Source: Betaproteobacteria bacterium (lineage in GTDB: Bacteria > Pseudomonadota > Gammaproteobacteria > Burkholderiales > SG8-39). From it: DNA of 7,925 bases. Location of the stretch: positions 1 to 7,925 of the forward strand of contig JAFARH010000061.1 in the NCBI GenBank assembly GCA_019245555.1, read 5' to 3'. This document shows, piece by piece, positions 1 to 5,734 of this stretch; within the stretch, counting starts at the first letter, position 1, and the number at the start of each line of letters is the position of its first letter. Below the pieces are notes generated by a model that worked only from the letters and a program-made list of their open reading frames with translations, was not told the DNA's origin and made no database searches. Made by a program: the position numbers and the translations under genes.

Positions 1-334
1 CCAGCAGCGCCTGCGCCCGCATCATCATCCCGGGAATGCAGTAGCCGCACTGCGCGGCTTGCGCCTCGATGAAGGCGCGCTGCATGGGCCCGGGCTTCTC
101 GGCGGTGCCGAGACCTTCCACGGTCTTGATCTTCCGGTTCGCGAGGACCGAGATCGGCGTAATACAGGAGTAGATCGCCTCGCCGTCGACCATCACCACG
201 CACGCGCCGCACTGGCCGAGGCCGCAGCCGAACTTCGCGGCGTTGAGCTTGAGGTCTTCGCGCAACACGTAGAGAAGCGGCGTCGCTTCATCCGCGGCCA
301 CTTCATGGACTTGACCGTTCACGTCCAGCTTCAT
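1..334 (-). CDS. [2Fe-2S] small subunit of a molybdenum hydroxylase (xanthine dehydrogenase family), 3' part missing
   Basis: The visible 111 residues match the iron-sulfur subunit of xanthine dehydrogenase-type enzymes (IorA, NicA, CoxS relatives, usually about 150-160 aa). This subunit carries electrons from a molybdopterin large subunit to an external acceptor. The plant-ferredoxin-like cluster motif is complete: C37, C42, C45 and C57. The second, helical cluster domain begins with the CGYC motif at C96-C99; its last two cysteines lie beyond the left edge. There is no signal peptide, as in two- and three-subunit members whose mature parts are assembled with the large subunit. The ATG at 334-332 is preceded by AAAGGA (345-340) at 5-base spacing and overlaps the cytochrome stop by 4 bases (ATGA), so the two are translationally coupled. 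The family call is secure. The substrate (aldehyde, N-heterocycle, purine) is not determinable from this subunit. Confidence 0.93.
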   Translation of the reverse strand, partial: MKLDVNGQVHEVAADEATPLLYVLREDLKLNAAKFGCGLGQCGACVVMVDGEAIYSCITPISVLANRKIKTVEGLGTAEKPGPMQRAFIEAQAAQCGYCIPGMMMRAQALL

Positions 335-1566
335 TTTTGTCCTTTCGAAGTCTTCTTTATTTCGCCCGCTACATCATTCCATGCCGGCTGGCCGGAAAGC
401 GCACGGAGATACGTGAGGAGATCGGTGAGCTGCGCCTCGGTAAGCGCACCCTCGAAGGCGGGCATCCAGCCACTGCGCTCCCCTTCTCGCGGCACGATGC
501 CATCGCGGATGATGTAGGCAAGGTTCTTCGGCGTGGGAACGGTGAGCGCGGTGCCGAGCGGCAGTTCGAGCGCGCCACCTTCCTGGGCACGGCCGAGGTT
601 GTGGCAGTCGGCGCATGCGCCGTCGTACACCGCGTTGCCCTTCTGCGCGACCGCCGCACGGGCTCGCGCAAGCGCGGCGTCGGCAGTCTGCTTGCGCTGC
701 TCGTCGCTGCGCTTGTCCAGCGAAACCACGTACGTCGCGATGGCGCGAACGTCGCCATCGTTCACGTGCGAGAGGTCGTGCACTACCTCGGCCATGGGTC
801 CCGCGCTCTGCGCGTGCTGATCGGCGACGCCGTGCCTCAAATAAGTCTGCAGTGCATCCACTGTCCACGGGATCGGTGAAGGCGACGTCGAATCAAGCGC
901 CGGCGCATGCCAGCCTTCGATCTCGGCGCCCGCAAACGCGGCGTCCTTTTTCTCGGCACCGAGCCGGTCACGCGGCGTGTGGCAGGCGCCGCAGTGGCCC
1001 AGCCCTTCCACGAGATAGGCGCCTCGGTTCCATTCGGCGCTCTTCGCTGGATCGGGCTTGTACACGCCGGGCTCCAGGTACTTGGACTTCCACCAGCCGG
1101 CGGTCGCGCGCGGCAATGGAACCGTGTTCTCGCGGTTCTTCTTGCTGACCGGCTCGCGCGTCATCACGAATGCGTAGAGCGCGGCAATGTCTTCATCCGT
1201 GGTCTTGGTGAAGTGATCGTAGGGAAAGGCGGGAAACAGGTTCCGGCCTTCGCGATCGATGCCCTCGCGCATGGCGCGCGTGAAGGCCGCGAGCGACCAC
1301 TGGCCGATGCCGGTCTCTGAATCCGGCGTGATGTTGGTGCCGTGAATGGTGCCGAAGGGCGTCTTGAGTGGCGTGCCGCCAGCGAAGGGCTTGCCGCCCT
1401 CCTCGGTATGGCAGCCCATGCAGTTGCCGACATAGGCGAGTTCCTGCCCCTTCAAAACCTGGTCGCGCGGGAACGACCTCGGCGGTTCGACTCGCGCCAC
1501 GTTTTCATGCGAGGCGCAGCCCGTCACGATGAAGAGGCACAGCAGGAGGCGACGCGGCAATTTCAT
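331..1566 (-). CDS. Tri-heme c-type cytochrome lipoprotein, electron acceptor for the Mo-hydroxylase
   Basis: The 411-residue protein has three heme c sites: CMGCH (49-53), CGACH (192-196) and CADCH (318-322). It therefore has the three-domain layout of cytochrome subunits of membrane alcohol/aldehyde dehydrogenases and of nicotinate dehydrogenase. The N-terminus is a short basic and hydrophobic segment ending in a lipobox, V14-T-G-C17, with Ala after the cysteine; this predicts a lipoprotein that is retained at the outer membrane or otherwise faces the periplasm. M258 (GPM) and M369 (GWMPAF) are good sixth-ligand candidates for hemes 2 and 3. At the equivalent point of domain 1 the sequence is FPAFPY with F114, so heme 1 has no obvious Met there. 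Electrons from the adjacent [2Fe-2S] subunit probably pass through it to the respiratory chain. No clear Shine-Dalgarno precedes the ATG at 1566-1564, but this start gives the complete lipoprotein signal. Confidence 0.92.
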   Translation of the reverse strand: MKLPRRLLLCLFIVTGCASHENVARVEPPRSFPRDQVLKGQELAYVGNCMGCHTEEGGKPFAGGTPLKTPFGTIHGTNITPDSETGIGQWSLAAFTRAMREGIDREGRNLFPAFPYDHFTKTTDEDIAALYAFVMTREPVSKKNRENTVPLPRATAGWWKSKYLEPGVYKPDPAKSAEWNRGAYLVEGLGHCGACHTPRDRLGAEKKDAAFAGAEIEGWHAPALDSTSPSPIPWTVDALQTYLRHGVADQHAQSAGPMAEVVHDLSHVNDGDVRAIATYVVSLDKRSDEQRKQTADAALARARAAVAQKGNAVYDGACADCHNLGRAQEGGALELPLGTALTVPTPKNLAYIIRDGIVPREGERSGWMPAFEGALTEAQLTDLLTYLRALSGQPAWNDVAGEIKKTSKGQK

Positions 1567-1619
1567 TATCAGAGGTTAGCGCCGATGTATATTGGACTCC
1601 ACCGCTAACAGGAGGATGC
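1567..1619. promoter_or_regulatory. Divergent promoter spacer with inverted repeat
   Basis: This 53-base spacer must hold the start signals of both the cytochrome unit (minus) and the binding-protein gene (plus). A plus-strand TATATT at 1588-1593 is a one-mismatch -10 element; the minus-strand reading offers TATACA at 1591-1586. No good -35 box is seen for either. A perfect 7-bp inverted repeat, GTTAGCG (1575-1581) and CGCTAAC (1603-1609), flanks these elements with centres 28 bp apart. This would suit a dimeric regulator acting on both promoters. The promoter role follows from position; the operator is an inference. Confidence 0.45.
1611..1615 (+). promoter_or_regulatory. Ribosome binding site GGAGG of the binding-protein gene
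   Basis: GGAGG lies 4 bases before the ATG at 1620, slightly closer than usual. A second ATG at 1616-1618, in another frame, sits directly against it and opens only a 21-codon frame, so 1620 is the productive start. No in-frame ATG, GTG or TTG lies between it and the facing gene. Confidence 0.7.
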
Positions 1620-2522
1620 ATGAGGAAAGTCCGCGTCGCACCCAAGGGAATGGGCATCAACGATTTCGTGGCAGAGGCTGAAGGCTTCTTCGCCGACGAA
1701 GGCATCCAGGTCGAGTGGGACATCAAGACGTTCCGCGGCACCCAGTCGAAGTGGGTGGAGAACAAGTATCTGCAGCGCCCGCAGGACAAGCCCTATACCG
1801 AGTCGAAGGACCCTAAGGATGGAAGCGGCCTCATCCAGTGCGCGTGCCTCTGGGGCACGATCTCCAACGCCGGCGCCGGCATGGGCCGCTTCGTCGGCGA
1901 TTGCTATGGCGTGTCGCCGTGGGCTATTTTTGTTAAGGCGGATTCGAAGATCCGCAAGCCACAGGATCTCGCCGATGTTCCGATCGGGGTCGGCATGCGC
2001 GCGGGCAGCCACTTCAACGTGCCCTATCGCCTCGAGCAATACCTGCCGCTCGAGAAGATCAAGACCGTTAACAGCGGCGGCTTCGGCGCGCGCCTGAAGG
2101 CGCTGCTCGATGGTGAAGTCCAGGCGGCGAGCCTGCTGCCGCCTCAGATCGATATGGCGAAGCAACTCGGCCTGCGTGCGGTCATCGAGGACGAATTCAA
2201 GACGCTGTGGTGGGTCCCCGAGACGGCGAAGCAGGAAGACGTGCGCGCTTATCTGCGCGGCCTCGATCGCGCCGAGAAGGCGCTGCAGACCGACCTCAGG
2301 AAGTACTTGCCGCTCTGGGAAAAGTGTGTGCCGCCCGAGTTCAAGGACGGCTACCAGTGGAATTTTAGGAACTTCACCCGCGGCGAGCGCTTCGTCTACC
2401 AGCCGCTGCCGCGCTCCGACTACGACATGGTCATGGACCAGGTGAAGCGCTGGAAGCTCGACGATTACCTAAAGGAAACGAGCTTCGACAAGCTCGTGTA
2501 TCGCGCACCCGCGACGGTCTAG
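1620..2522 (+). CDS. NMT1/THI5-like substrate-binding-fold protein without signal peptide
   Basis: The 300-residue product resembles the periplasmic-binding-protein type 2 fold of NMT1/THI5 and SsuA-like ABC solute receptors. Visible hallmarks are EGFFADEGIQVEW (21-33, the 'more reactive ligand-side' opening of the family), the hinge-like VSPWAIFVKADSKI (98-111) with the following KPQDLADVPIGV (113-124), and a lobe-2 stretch around LLDGEVQAASLLPP (162-175). These receptors normally have an export signal, but this protein starts MRKVRVAPKG and goes straight into the first beta strand. No upstream in-frame start could add a leader, and no ABC permease or ATPase gene is adjacent. It may be a cytosolic ligand sensor or carrier, or an enzyme with this fold (4,5-dihydroxyphthalate decarboxylase and Thi5 are known precedents). 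Cysteines C74 and C76 form a C-x-C in IQCACLW. The family call is fairly sure; the function is open. Confidence 0.75.
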   Translation: MRKVRVAPKGMGINDFVAEAEGFFADEGIQVEWDIKTFRGTQSKWVENKYLQRPQDKPYTESKDPKDGSGLIQCACLWGTISNAGAGMGRFVGDCYGVSPWAIFVKADSKIRKPQDLADVPIGVGMRAGSHFNVPYRLEQYLPLEKIKTVNSGGFGARLKALLDGEVQAASLLPPQIDMAKQLGLRAVIEDEFKTLWWVPETAKQEDVRAYLRGLDRAEKALQTDLRKYLPLWEKCVPPEFKDGYQWNFRNFTRGERFVYQPLPRSDYDMVMDQVKRWKLDDYLKETSFDKLVYRAPATV

Positions 2523-2523
2523 A

Positions 2524-2569
2524 AATTCAGGGCCAGGACCAGATTTAATTTCGGTCCTGGCCCCGAATT
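2524..2569. repeat. REP-like palindrome / bidirectional terminator
   Basis: A perfect 11-bp inverted repeat, GGGCCAGGACC (2530-2540) and GGTCCTGGCCC (2553-2563), encloses a 12-base AT-rich loop. After one A/C mismatch the stem continues with AATTC (2524-2528) and GAATT (2565-2569). It begins just 2 bases after the stop of the binding-protein gene and lies between two convergent genes, so it can terminate transcription from both sides. There is no strong T run, and the layout resembles dispersed repetitive extragenic palindromes (REP elements). Whether it is repeated elsewhere in the genome cannot be seen here. Confidence 0.7.
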
Positions 2570-2589
2570 GCGTTGCCCCAAATTGCGTT
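2561..2589. repeat. Two-copy direct repeat, 15-base period
   Basis: CCCCGAATTGCGTT (2561-2574) is repeated as CCCCAAATTGCGTT (2576-2589), 13 of 14 bases identical, offset by 15. The first copy includes the right foot of the palindrome, and the second runs into the stop codon of the outer-membrane protein gene. It appears to be part of the same repetitive element, perhaps a duplicated tail. Confidence 0.6.
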
Positions 2590-3098
2590 TAGCGGAAGTG
2601 CCAGATCGCGCCGACGCTCAGCACATCGCTCTTCAGATCGCTGATGCCGGCGATCTTGTCATAGCGTTGCCACTCACCGCGAAGACCCAAGTTACGTGAG
2701 AGGTCGAACTGGAGACCTGCGCCGTAGGTGAGGCCGTTGCCGGTCTCGCTCACGCCGCTCTTCGCCTCGCTGTGCTGTCCGCCCAGCTTGCCGTAGATGC
2801 CGAACTGATTGTTGATCGGGAAGAGTCCCACGCCGACGAGCTCCCAGGCGTTAACCTTGGTGCCGCTGTATTCGCCGAGGTTGGTATAGCCCAATTCAGC
2901 GGAGAAGTTGCGGTTGAGCTGGTAGCCGCCGAGGAAACGCCACGCGGTGTCCTTGTCATCGCATCCGCTGCACACGTCCTTCAGCTTCGACTGGCCGATG
3001 CTCGCGCCGACGTAGAAGCCGGTGTCCGTGCTTTGCGCAGCCGCCGGAAGCCCGAACGCCGCTGCTGCAATGCCAAGCACTGCTATTGCTGCTTTCAT
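2589..3098 (-). CDS. Small outer-membrane beta-barrel protein (OmpA-like / porin-like 8-strand barrel)
   Basis: The 169-residue protein has a clear Sec signal peptide (MKAAIAVLGIAAAAFGLPAAA, cut expected after A21 before Q22). Its mature part has alternating aromatic/polar strands: GFYVGASIG, WRFLGGYQL, FSAELGYTNLG, AWELVGVGLFP, FGIYGKLGG, LTYGAGLQF, LGLRGEWQRY and VLSVGAIWHF. That is eight strands, as in the OmpA transmembrane domain / OMP_b-brl family, with no C-terminal peptidoglycan-binding domain. The chain ends HFR, one residue past the usual terminal aromatic. The first external loop carries two cysteines (VCSGCDDKD). The start is set at ATG 3098-3096; a TTG at 3110 overlaps the Shine-Dalgarno and would put four extra residues in front of the signal peptide. 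It is a single gene convergent with the binding-protein gene. A role in uptake of catabolic substrates is possible but unsupported. Confidence 0.88.
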   Translation of the reverse strand: MKAAIAVLGIAAAAFGLPAAAQSTDTGFYVGASIGQSKLKDVCSGCDDKDTAWRFLGGYQLNRNFSAELGYTNLGEYSGTKVNAWELVGVGLFPINNQFGIYGKLGGQHSEAKSGVSETGNGLTYGAGLQFDLSRNLGLRGEWQRYDKIAGISDLKSDVLSVGAIWHFR

Positions 3099-3102
3099 GT
3101 TG

Positions 3103-3108
3103 CTCTCC
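3103..3108 (-). promoter_or_regulatory. Ribosome binding site GGAGAG that fixes the beta-barrel gene start
   Basis: On the minus strand GGAGAG occupies 3108-3103. Its GGAG core is 6 bases before the ATG at 3098-3096. The upstream TTG at 3110 contains part of this site, so it cannot be the translation start that the site serves. Confidence 0.7.
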
Positions 3109-3208
3109 AAAGGTTAGCGACGGCGCAAGATGGCTCGTCGCGCGACGGATCAGCTATCAAGCGTCGTGCCTGAGCGATGTAAAGATGTCGAAATGTGTAC
3201 GGCTTACA

Positions 3209-3236
3209 ACAGTGACGCGAGGCCTTCTGTCACTGT
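3209..3236 (-). terminator. Hairpin downstream of the dehydrogenase genes, possible terminator
   Basis: ACAGTGAC (3209-3216) pairs perfectly with GTCACTGT (3229-3236) across a 12-base loop. It starts 21 bases after the stop of the first dehydrogenase in the direction of transcription. No T run follows on the minus strand, so intrinsic termination would be weak. It could also be a protein-binding palindrome. Confidence 0.4.
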
Positions 3237-3257
3237 GAGGTCATTGGACCGACGACT

Positions 3258-4004
3258 CTATGGCCCGAAGTACCAGCCTCCGTTGACGTCGATCGTGGTG
3301 CCCGAGACATAAGCGCCGGCATCCGAGCAGAGCATCGCAACCACGCCGGCGATGTCCTCCGGCTTGCCGGCACGTTTGAGCGGCAGCGCATTGATGAATT
3401 GCTGGTTGACCTGCCCCCAGTCTGCTTCGGCGATGCGCGGTGTCTGGATGAAGCCCGGCGCAATTGCATTGACGGTGATACCGAAGGGGCCCAGCTCGAG
3501 GGCAAGCGTCTTGGTGAGGCCGATGATGCCGCCTTTCGCTGCGGCGTAATGCACACCGACCTTGTCGGAGCCGCGGCGTGCGGCAATCGATGCGAAGTTG
3601 ATGATGCGACCGCTCTTCCGCGCTTTCATGCGCGGAGCGAATTCCCGGCAAACGAGAAATGCCGAGGTGAGGTTCGCGGCGATCACGCGCGCCCACTGCT
3701 CCTCGTCGACATCCTCCAATTTCAGCGACTGCTTCGGCAGCGCCGGCAGCGTCTCCTTCTTCGATGGAGCCACCGGGCCGCCGGCGACGTTCACCAGAAA
3801 ATCAGGCGTACCCGCCTTGGCCGAGAGTCGCTCCACCTCGTCCGCATCGGTGAGATCGGCGACGAAGACGTCGCCGGTTTGATGGATATCGGTGGCGATG
3901 ACTTGCACACCCTCCTTCGCCAACCGCTGCACCACCGAGGCACCGATGCCGCTCGCCGCGCCGGTGACGAGCGCCTTCTTGCCGCGCAGTCCCTTAAGCG
4001 GCAT
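3258..4004 (-). CDS. Classical short-chain dehydrogenase/reductase (FabG-like)
   Basis: The 248-residue NAD(P)-dependent oxidoreductase has every classical SDR landmark. The cofactor loop is TGAASGIG (14-21). An acidic D39 ends the second strand, which favours NAD(H) over NADP(H). NVAG (72-75) and N111 follow, with the catalytic S139, Y153 and K157 (YAAAK). PG at 183-184 and the C-terminal DVNGGW are also typical. Family members interconvert alcohols and ketones, or dihydrodiols and catechols; annotation as 3-oxoacyl-ACP reductase would rest only on general similarity. An unusual insertion of about 15 residues, lysine- and proline-containing (APSKKETLPALPKQS, 79-93), follows the NVAG motif. 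The start at 4004 overlaps the end of the upstream dehydrogenase gene by 11 bases, so the two are co-translated. They diverge from the ring-cleavage operon. The substrate is unknown. Confidence 0.92.
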   Translation of the reverse strand: MPLKGLRGKKALVTGAASGIGASVVQRLAKEGVQVIATDIHQTGDVFVADLTDADEVERLSAKAGTPDFLVNVAGGPVAPSKKETLPALPKQSLKLEDVDEEQWARVIAANLTSAFLVCREFAPRMKARKSGRIINFASIAARRGSDKVGVHYAAAKGGIIGLTKTLALELGPFGITVNAIAPGFIQTPRIAEADWGQVNQQFINALPLKRAGKPEDIAGVVAMLCSDAGAYVSGTTIDVNGGWYFGP

Positions 4005-4776
4005 AGGACGCGCCGTTGATATCGACGGTCACGCCAGTCATATAGGACGTATCGTCCGTACAGAGCGCGACGATCAGCGCGGCTGTCTCGGCGACCGTGC
4101 CGACACGGCCCATCGGAATCTGCTTCAGTGGACCCTCCGGGCCCGCACCAGGGCCGGTCATCGCAGCCACCTTCGTGAAGCGGCCGCTGGCGATCACGCC
4201 AGGCGCGACGCTGTTGACGCGCACGCCGAACTCGCCGAGCTCGAGCGCGAGCTGCTTCGTGAGTGCCATCACGCCGGCCTTCGCCACGGCATAGGGACCG
4301 CTCGAGCCTTCGGCGCCGGGCGGAATGCCTTTGCGCGCCGCCACCGAAGCGAGGTTCACAATCGCGCCGCCCTGCTTCTTGATGTGCGGTGCCACGGCCC
4401 GACAGCAATAGAACGTGGCATCGAGATTTGCGCCGAGGATCGTGCGCCAGTCATCGAGCGTGCAATTGGTGAGGCCGCGGAAGCCGCGCGGCGGCGGCGC
4501 GGTCAGATCCTGCGCGGTGATGCCCCAGCTGCCGCCCACGCAGTTGACGAGCACATCGATGCGCCCGTGCTTTTCGACGGTGCGATTGACCATCGCGTCG
4601 ACCGAAGCGGGGTTGGATACATCGGTGCGGATGCAAAGGCACCTGGGGAGCGTCCCAAAGCCTTGCTCGTAGAGGTCCGCCACGACGACTTGCATGCCCT
4701 CTTCCACCAGGCCGAGAGCAACTGCGTGCCCGATGCTGTCGGGTTTCGCAGCGCCGGTGACTATGGCGACTTGCAT
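3994..4776 (-). CDS. Second short-chain dehydrogenase/reductase with extended cofactor loop
   Basis: The 260-residue SDR is paralogous to its downstream neighbour. Its glycine-rich loop is TGAAKPDSIG (7-16), two residues longer than the usual TGxxxGIG and with SIG in place of GIG, somewhat like the loop of enoyl-ACP reductases. However, the active site is of the classical type: N117, S144, Y162 and K166 (YAVAK). D34 suggests NAD(H). NCVGG (78-82) replaces NNAG, and a proline/glycine-rich insertion (TAPPPRGFRG, 92-101) precedes the N117 helix. The start at 4776 is chosen because the Rossmann strand begins at once (MQVAIVTG); upstream in-frame codons run into the divergent gene's promoter. No Shine-Dalgarno is visible, and a TATTAT box lies only 11 bases upstream, so the mRNA may be leaderless. 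It is the first gene of the minus-strand pair. It probably oxidises or reduces an intermediate of the same pathway as the facing operon. Confidence 0.9.
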   Translation of the reverse strand: MQVAIVTGAAKPDSIGHAVALGLVEEGMQVVVADLYEQGFGTLPRCLCIRTDVSNPASVDAMVNRTVEKHGRIDVLVNCVGGSWGITAQDLTAPPPRGFRGLTNCTLDDWRTILGANLDATFYCCRAVAPHIKKQGGAIVNLASVAARKGIPPGAEGSSGPYAVAKAGVMALTKQLALELGEFGVRVNSVAPGVIASGRFTKVAAMTGPGAGPEGPLKQIPMGRVGTVAETAALIVALCTDDTSYMTGVTVDINGASYAA

Positions 4777-4828
4777 CGGTATTTTTGATAATACACTTGC
4801 ACCAACCGGAGCCCGAGAGGAAATGCGC
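4777..4828. promoter_or_regulatory. Divergent promoter between dehydrogenase pair and ring-cleavage operon
   Basis: This 52-base spacer must drive both units. The AT-rich core GATAATAC (4787-4794) reads as GATAAT (plus, 5 of 6 with the -10 consensus) and as TATTAT (minus, 5 of 6). No good -35 hexamer stands at the right distance on either strand, which would fit activator-dependent promoters. No regulator gene lies in the window. Location makes the function likely; the exact boxes are inferred. Confidence 0.45.
4816..4820 (+). promoter_or_regulatory. Ribosome binding site AGAGG that selects the dioxygenase start
   Basis: AGAGG is 8 bases before the ATG at 4829 but only 2 bases before the in-frame ATG at 4823. 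The second ATG is therefore preferred; the earlier one would add Met-Arg. Confidence 0.6.
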
Positions 4829-5734
4829 ATGCGCCAGTTCAACGAAGACAATCTCACCGCCGCCGTCGTCGGAAGACTCAAAGGAACGAAGGACAAGCGC
4901 CTGCGCGAGATCATGACTGCCGCGGTCAAGCACCTGCATGCGTTCGCACGCGAGGTGCAGCTCACCGAGGAGGAATGGTTCGAGGGCATCAAGTTCCTCA
5001 CGCAGGTCGGGCAGAAGTGCGACGACAAGCGACAGGAATTCATCCTGCTCTCCGACGTGCTCGGCCTGTCGATGATGGTGGTGGCGCTCAACCACAAGAC
5101 CGCGCCCGGTGCGACCGAGGCGACCGTGCTCGGACCGTTCTTCGCGCACGGCGCGAAGGAATACGGCTACGGCGCGGATCTGCGCGAAGGCGCAACGATG
5201 AAAGGCGAAGATGTCTGGGTCAGCGGCCGCGTGCTCAGTGTCGATGGCAAGCCCGTGCCGAACGCGGTGCTCGACGTCTGGCAGGCGAAGGCCGACGGCA
5301 TCTACGATCTGCAAACCGGCGGCGAGTTCGAGCTCCGCGGCCGCGTCAAGGCGAACGCCAAGGGCGAGTACGCATTCAAGAGCTACAAGCCCAAGTTCTA
5401 TTCGATCCCGATGGACGGCCCGGTGGGCGACATGGTGAAAGAGACCGGCAATCACCACATGCGTCCGGCGCACATGCACGCCATCGTCTCGGCGCCCGGC
5501 TATCAGCAGGTGATCACGCACGTCTTCGTCGACGGCGATCCCTACCTGGACGGTGACGCGGTGTTCGCGGTCAAGAATTCGCTCGTCGGCAAGTACAAGA
5601 AGATGAGCGACGCCGAAGCCAAGAAGGTCGGCTTGCCTGCAGGAAGCGTGAAGCTCGAGTGGGACTTCCGCCTCTCGCCCGAGGCCGGCGTCAAGGCCCG
5701 CAAGAAAATCGCCGCCAGCGACGCGATCGCATGA
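4829..5734 (+). CDS. Intradiol ring-cleavage dioxygenase (catechol / hydroxyquinol 1,2-dioxygenase family)
   Basis: The 301-residue Fe(III) enzyme would split a catechol-type ring between the two hydroxyls to give a muconate or maleylacetate. It has the helical N-terminal dimerisation domain (about 1-100) and then the catalytic beta-sandwich, joined by EATVLGPFF (97-105). All four iron ligands are visible by family comparison: Y159 (GIYDLQ), Y191 (KFYSIPMDGPVG), H215 and H217 (RPAHMH). Also present are the conserved DVWQA (149-153) and R212. The length fits hydroxyquinol and catechol 1,2-dioxygenases (about 280-310 aa) rather than the two-subunit protocatechuate 3,4-enzymes. There is no signal peptide, so it is cytoplasmic. 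It is the first gene of a tightly packed operon and overlaps the next gene by 4 bases. The class is secure. Hydroxyquinol is slightly preferred on general resemblance, but the substrate cannot be assigned from sequence by eye. Confidence 0.93.
   Translation: MRQFNEDNLTAAVVGRLKGTKDKRLREIMTAAVKHLHAFAREVQLTEEEWFEGIKFLTQVGQKCDDKRQEFILLSDVLGLSMMVVALNHKTAPGATEATVLGPFFAHGAKEYGYGADLREGATMKGEDVWVSGRVLSVDGKPVPNAVLDVWQAKADGIYDLQTGGEFELRGRVKANAKGEYAFKSYKPKFYSIPMDGPVGDMVKETGNHHMRPAHMHAIVSAPGYQQVITHVFVDGDPYLDGDAVFAVKNSLVGKYKKMSDAEAKKVGLPAGSVKLEWDFRLSPEAGVKARKKIAASDAIA

Larger units (their letters stand above)
3099..3257. promoter_or_regulatory. Intergenic region upstream of the beta-barrel gene, with two palindromes
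   Basis: This 159-base spacer follows the end of the dehydrogenase pair and precedes the barrel gene, all read on the minus strand. It should hold the barrel gene's promoter. A minus-strand TTTACA (3183-3178) could be a -35 box, but the matching -10 (GATAGC-like) is poor. A perfect 12-bp palindrome CGTCGCGCGACG (3136-3147) lies about 40 bases before the start codon, where an operator would fit. No convincing short gene is present. Confidence 0.4.

Noticed and set aside
59..879. Overlapping plus-strand open frames of 152 and 180 codons opposite the cytochrome and iron-sulfur genes
   Set aside because: They are antisense to genes with complete heme and cluster motifs, have Arg/Ala-rich compositions typical of GC-rich shadow frames and no recognisable domain.
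1573..1581. AGGTTAGCG also occurs at 3111-3119, in both cases shortly upstream of a minus-strand gene, suggesting a shared regulatory site
   Set aside because: Many shared 9-mers are expected by chance in a window of this size, and the distances to the start codons differ (about 7 and 13 bases).
3108..3110. TTG as start of the beta-barrel gene
   Set aside because: It overlaps the Shine-Dalgarno GGAGAG that serves the ATG at 3098 and would lengthen the signal peptide by four residues with no benefit.
3130..3312. A 60-codon plus-strand frame in the spacer before the beta-barrel gene
   Set aside because: No ribosome site, no recognisable sequence, and it runs into the antisense of the dehydrogenase gene.
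3399..4019. A 206-codon plus-strand frame across the dehydrogenase pair
   Set aside because: It is antisense to the complete SDR active-site motifs and shows no domain or ribosome site.
4451..5521. A 356-codon minus-strand frame across the dioxygenase
   Set aside because: Its length reflects GC-rich codon bias; the plus-strand dioxygenase with all four iron ligands is the real gene.
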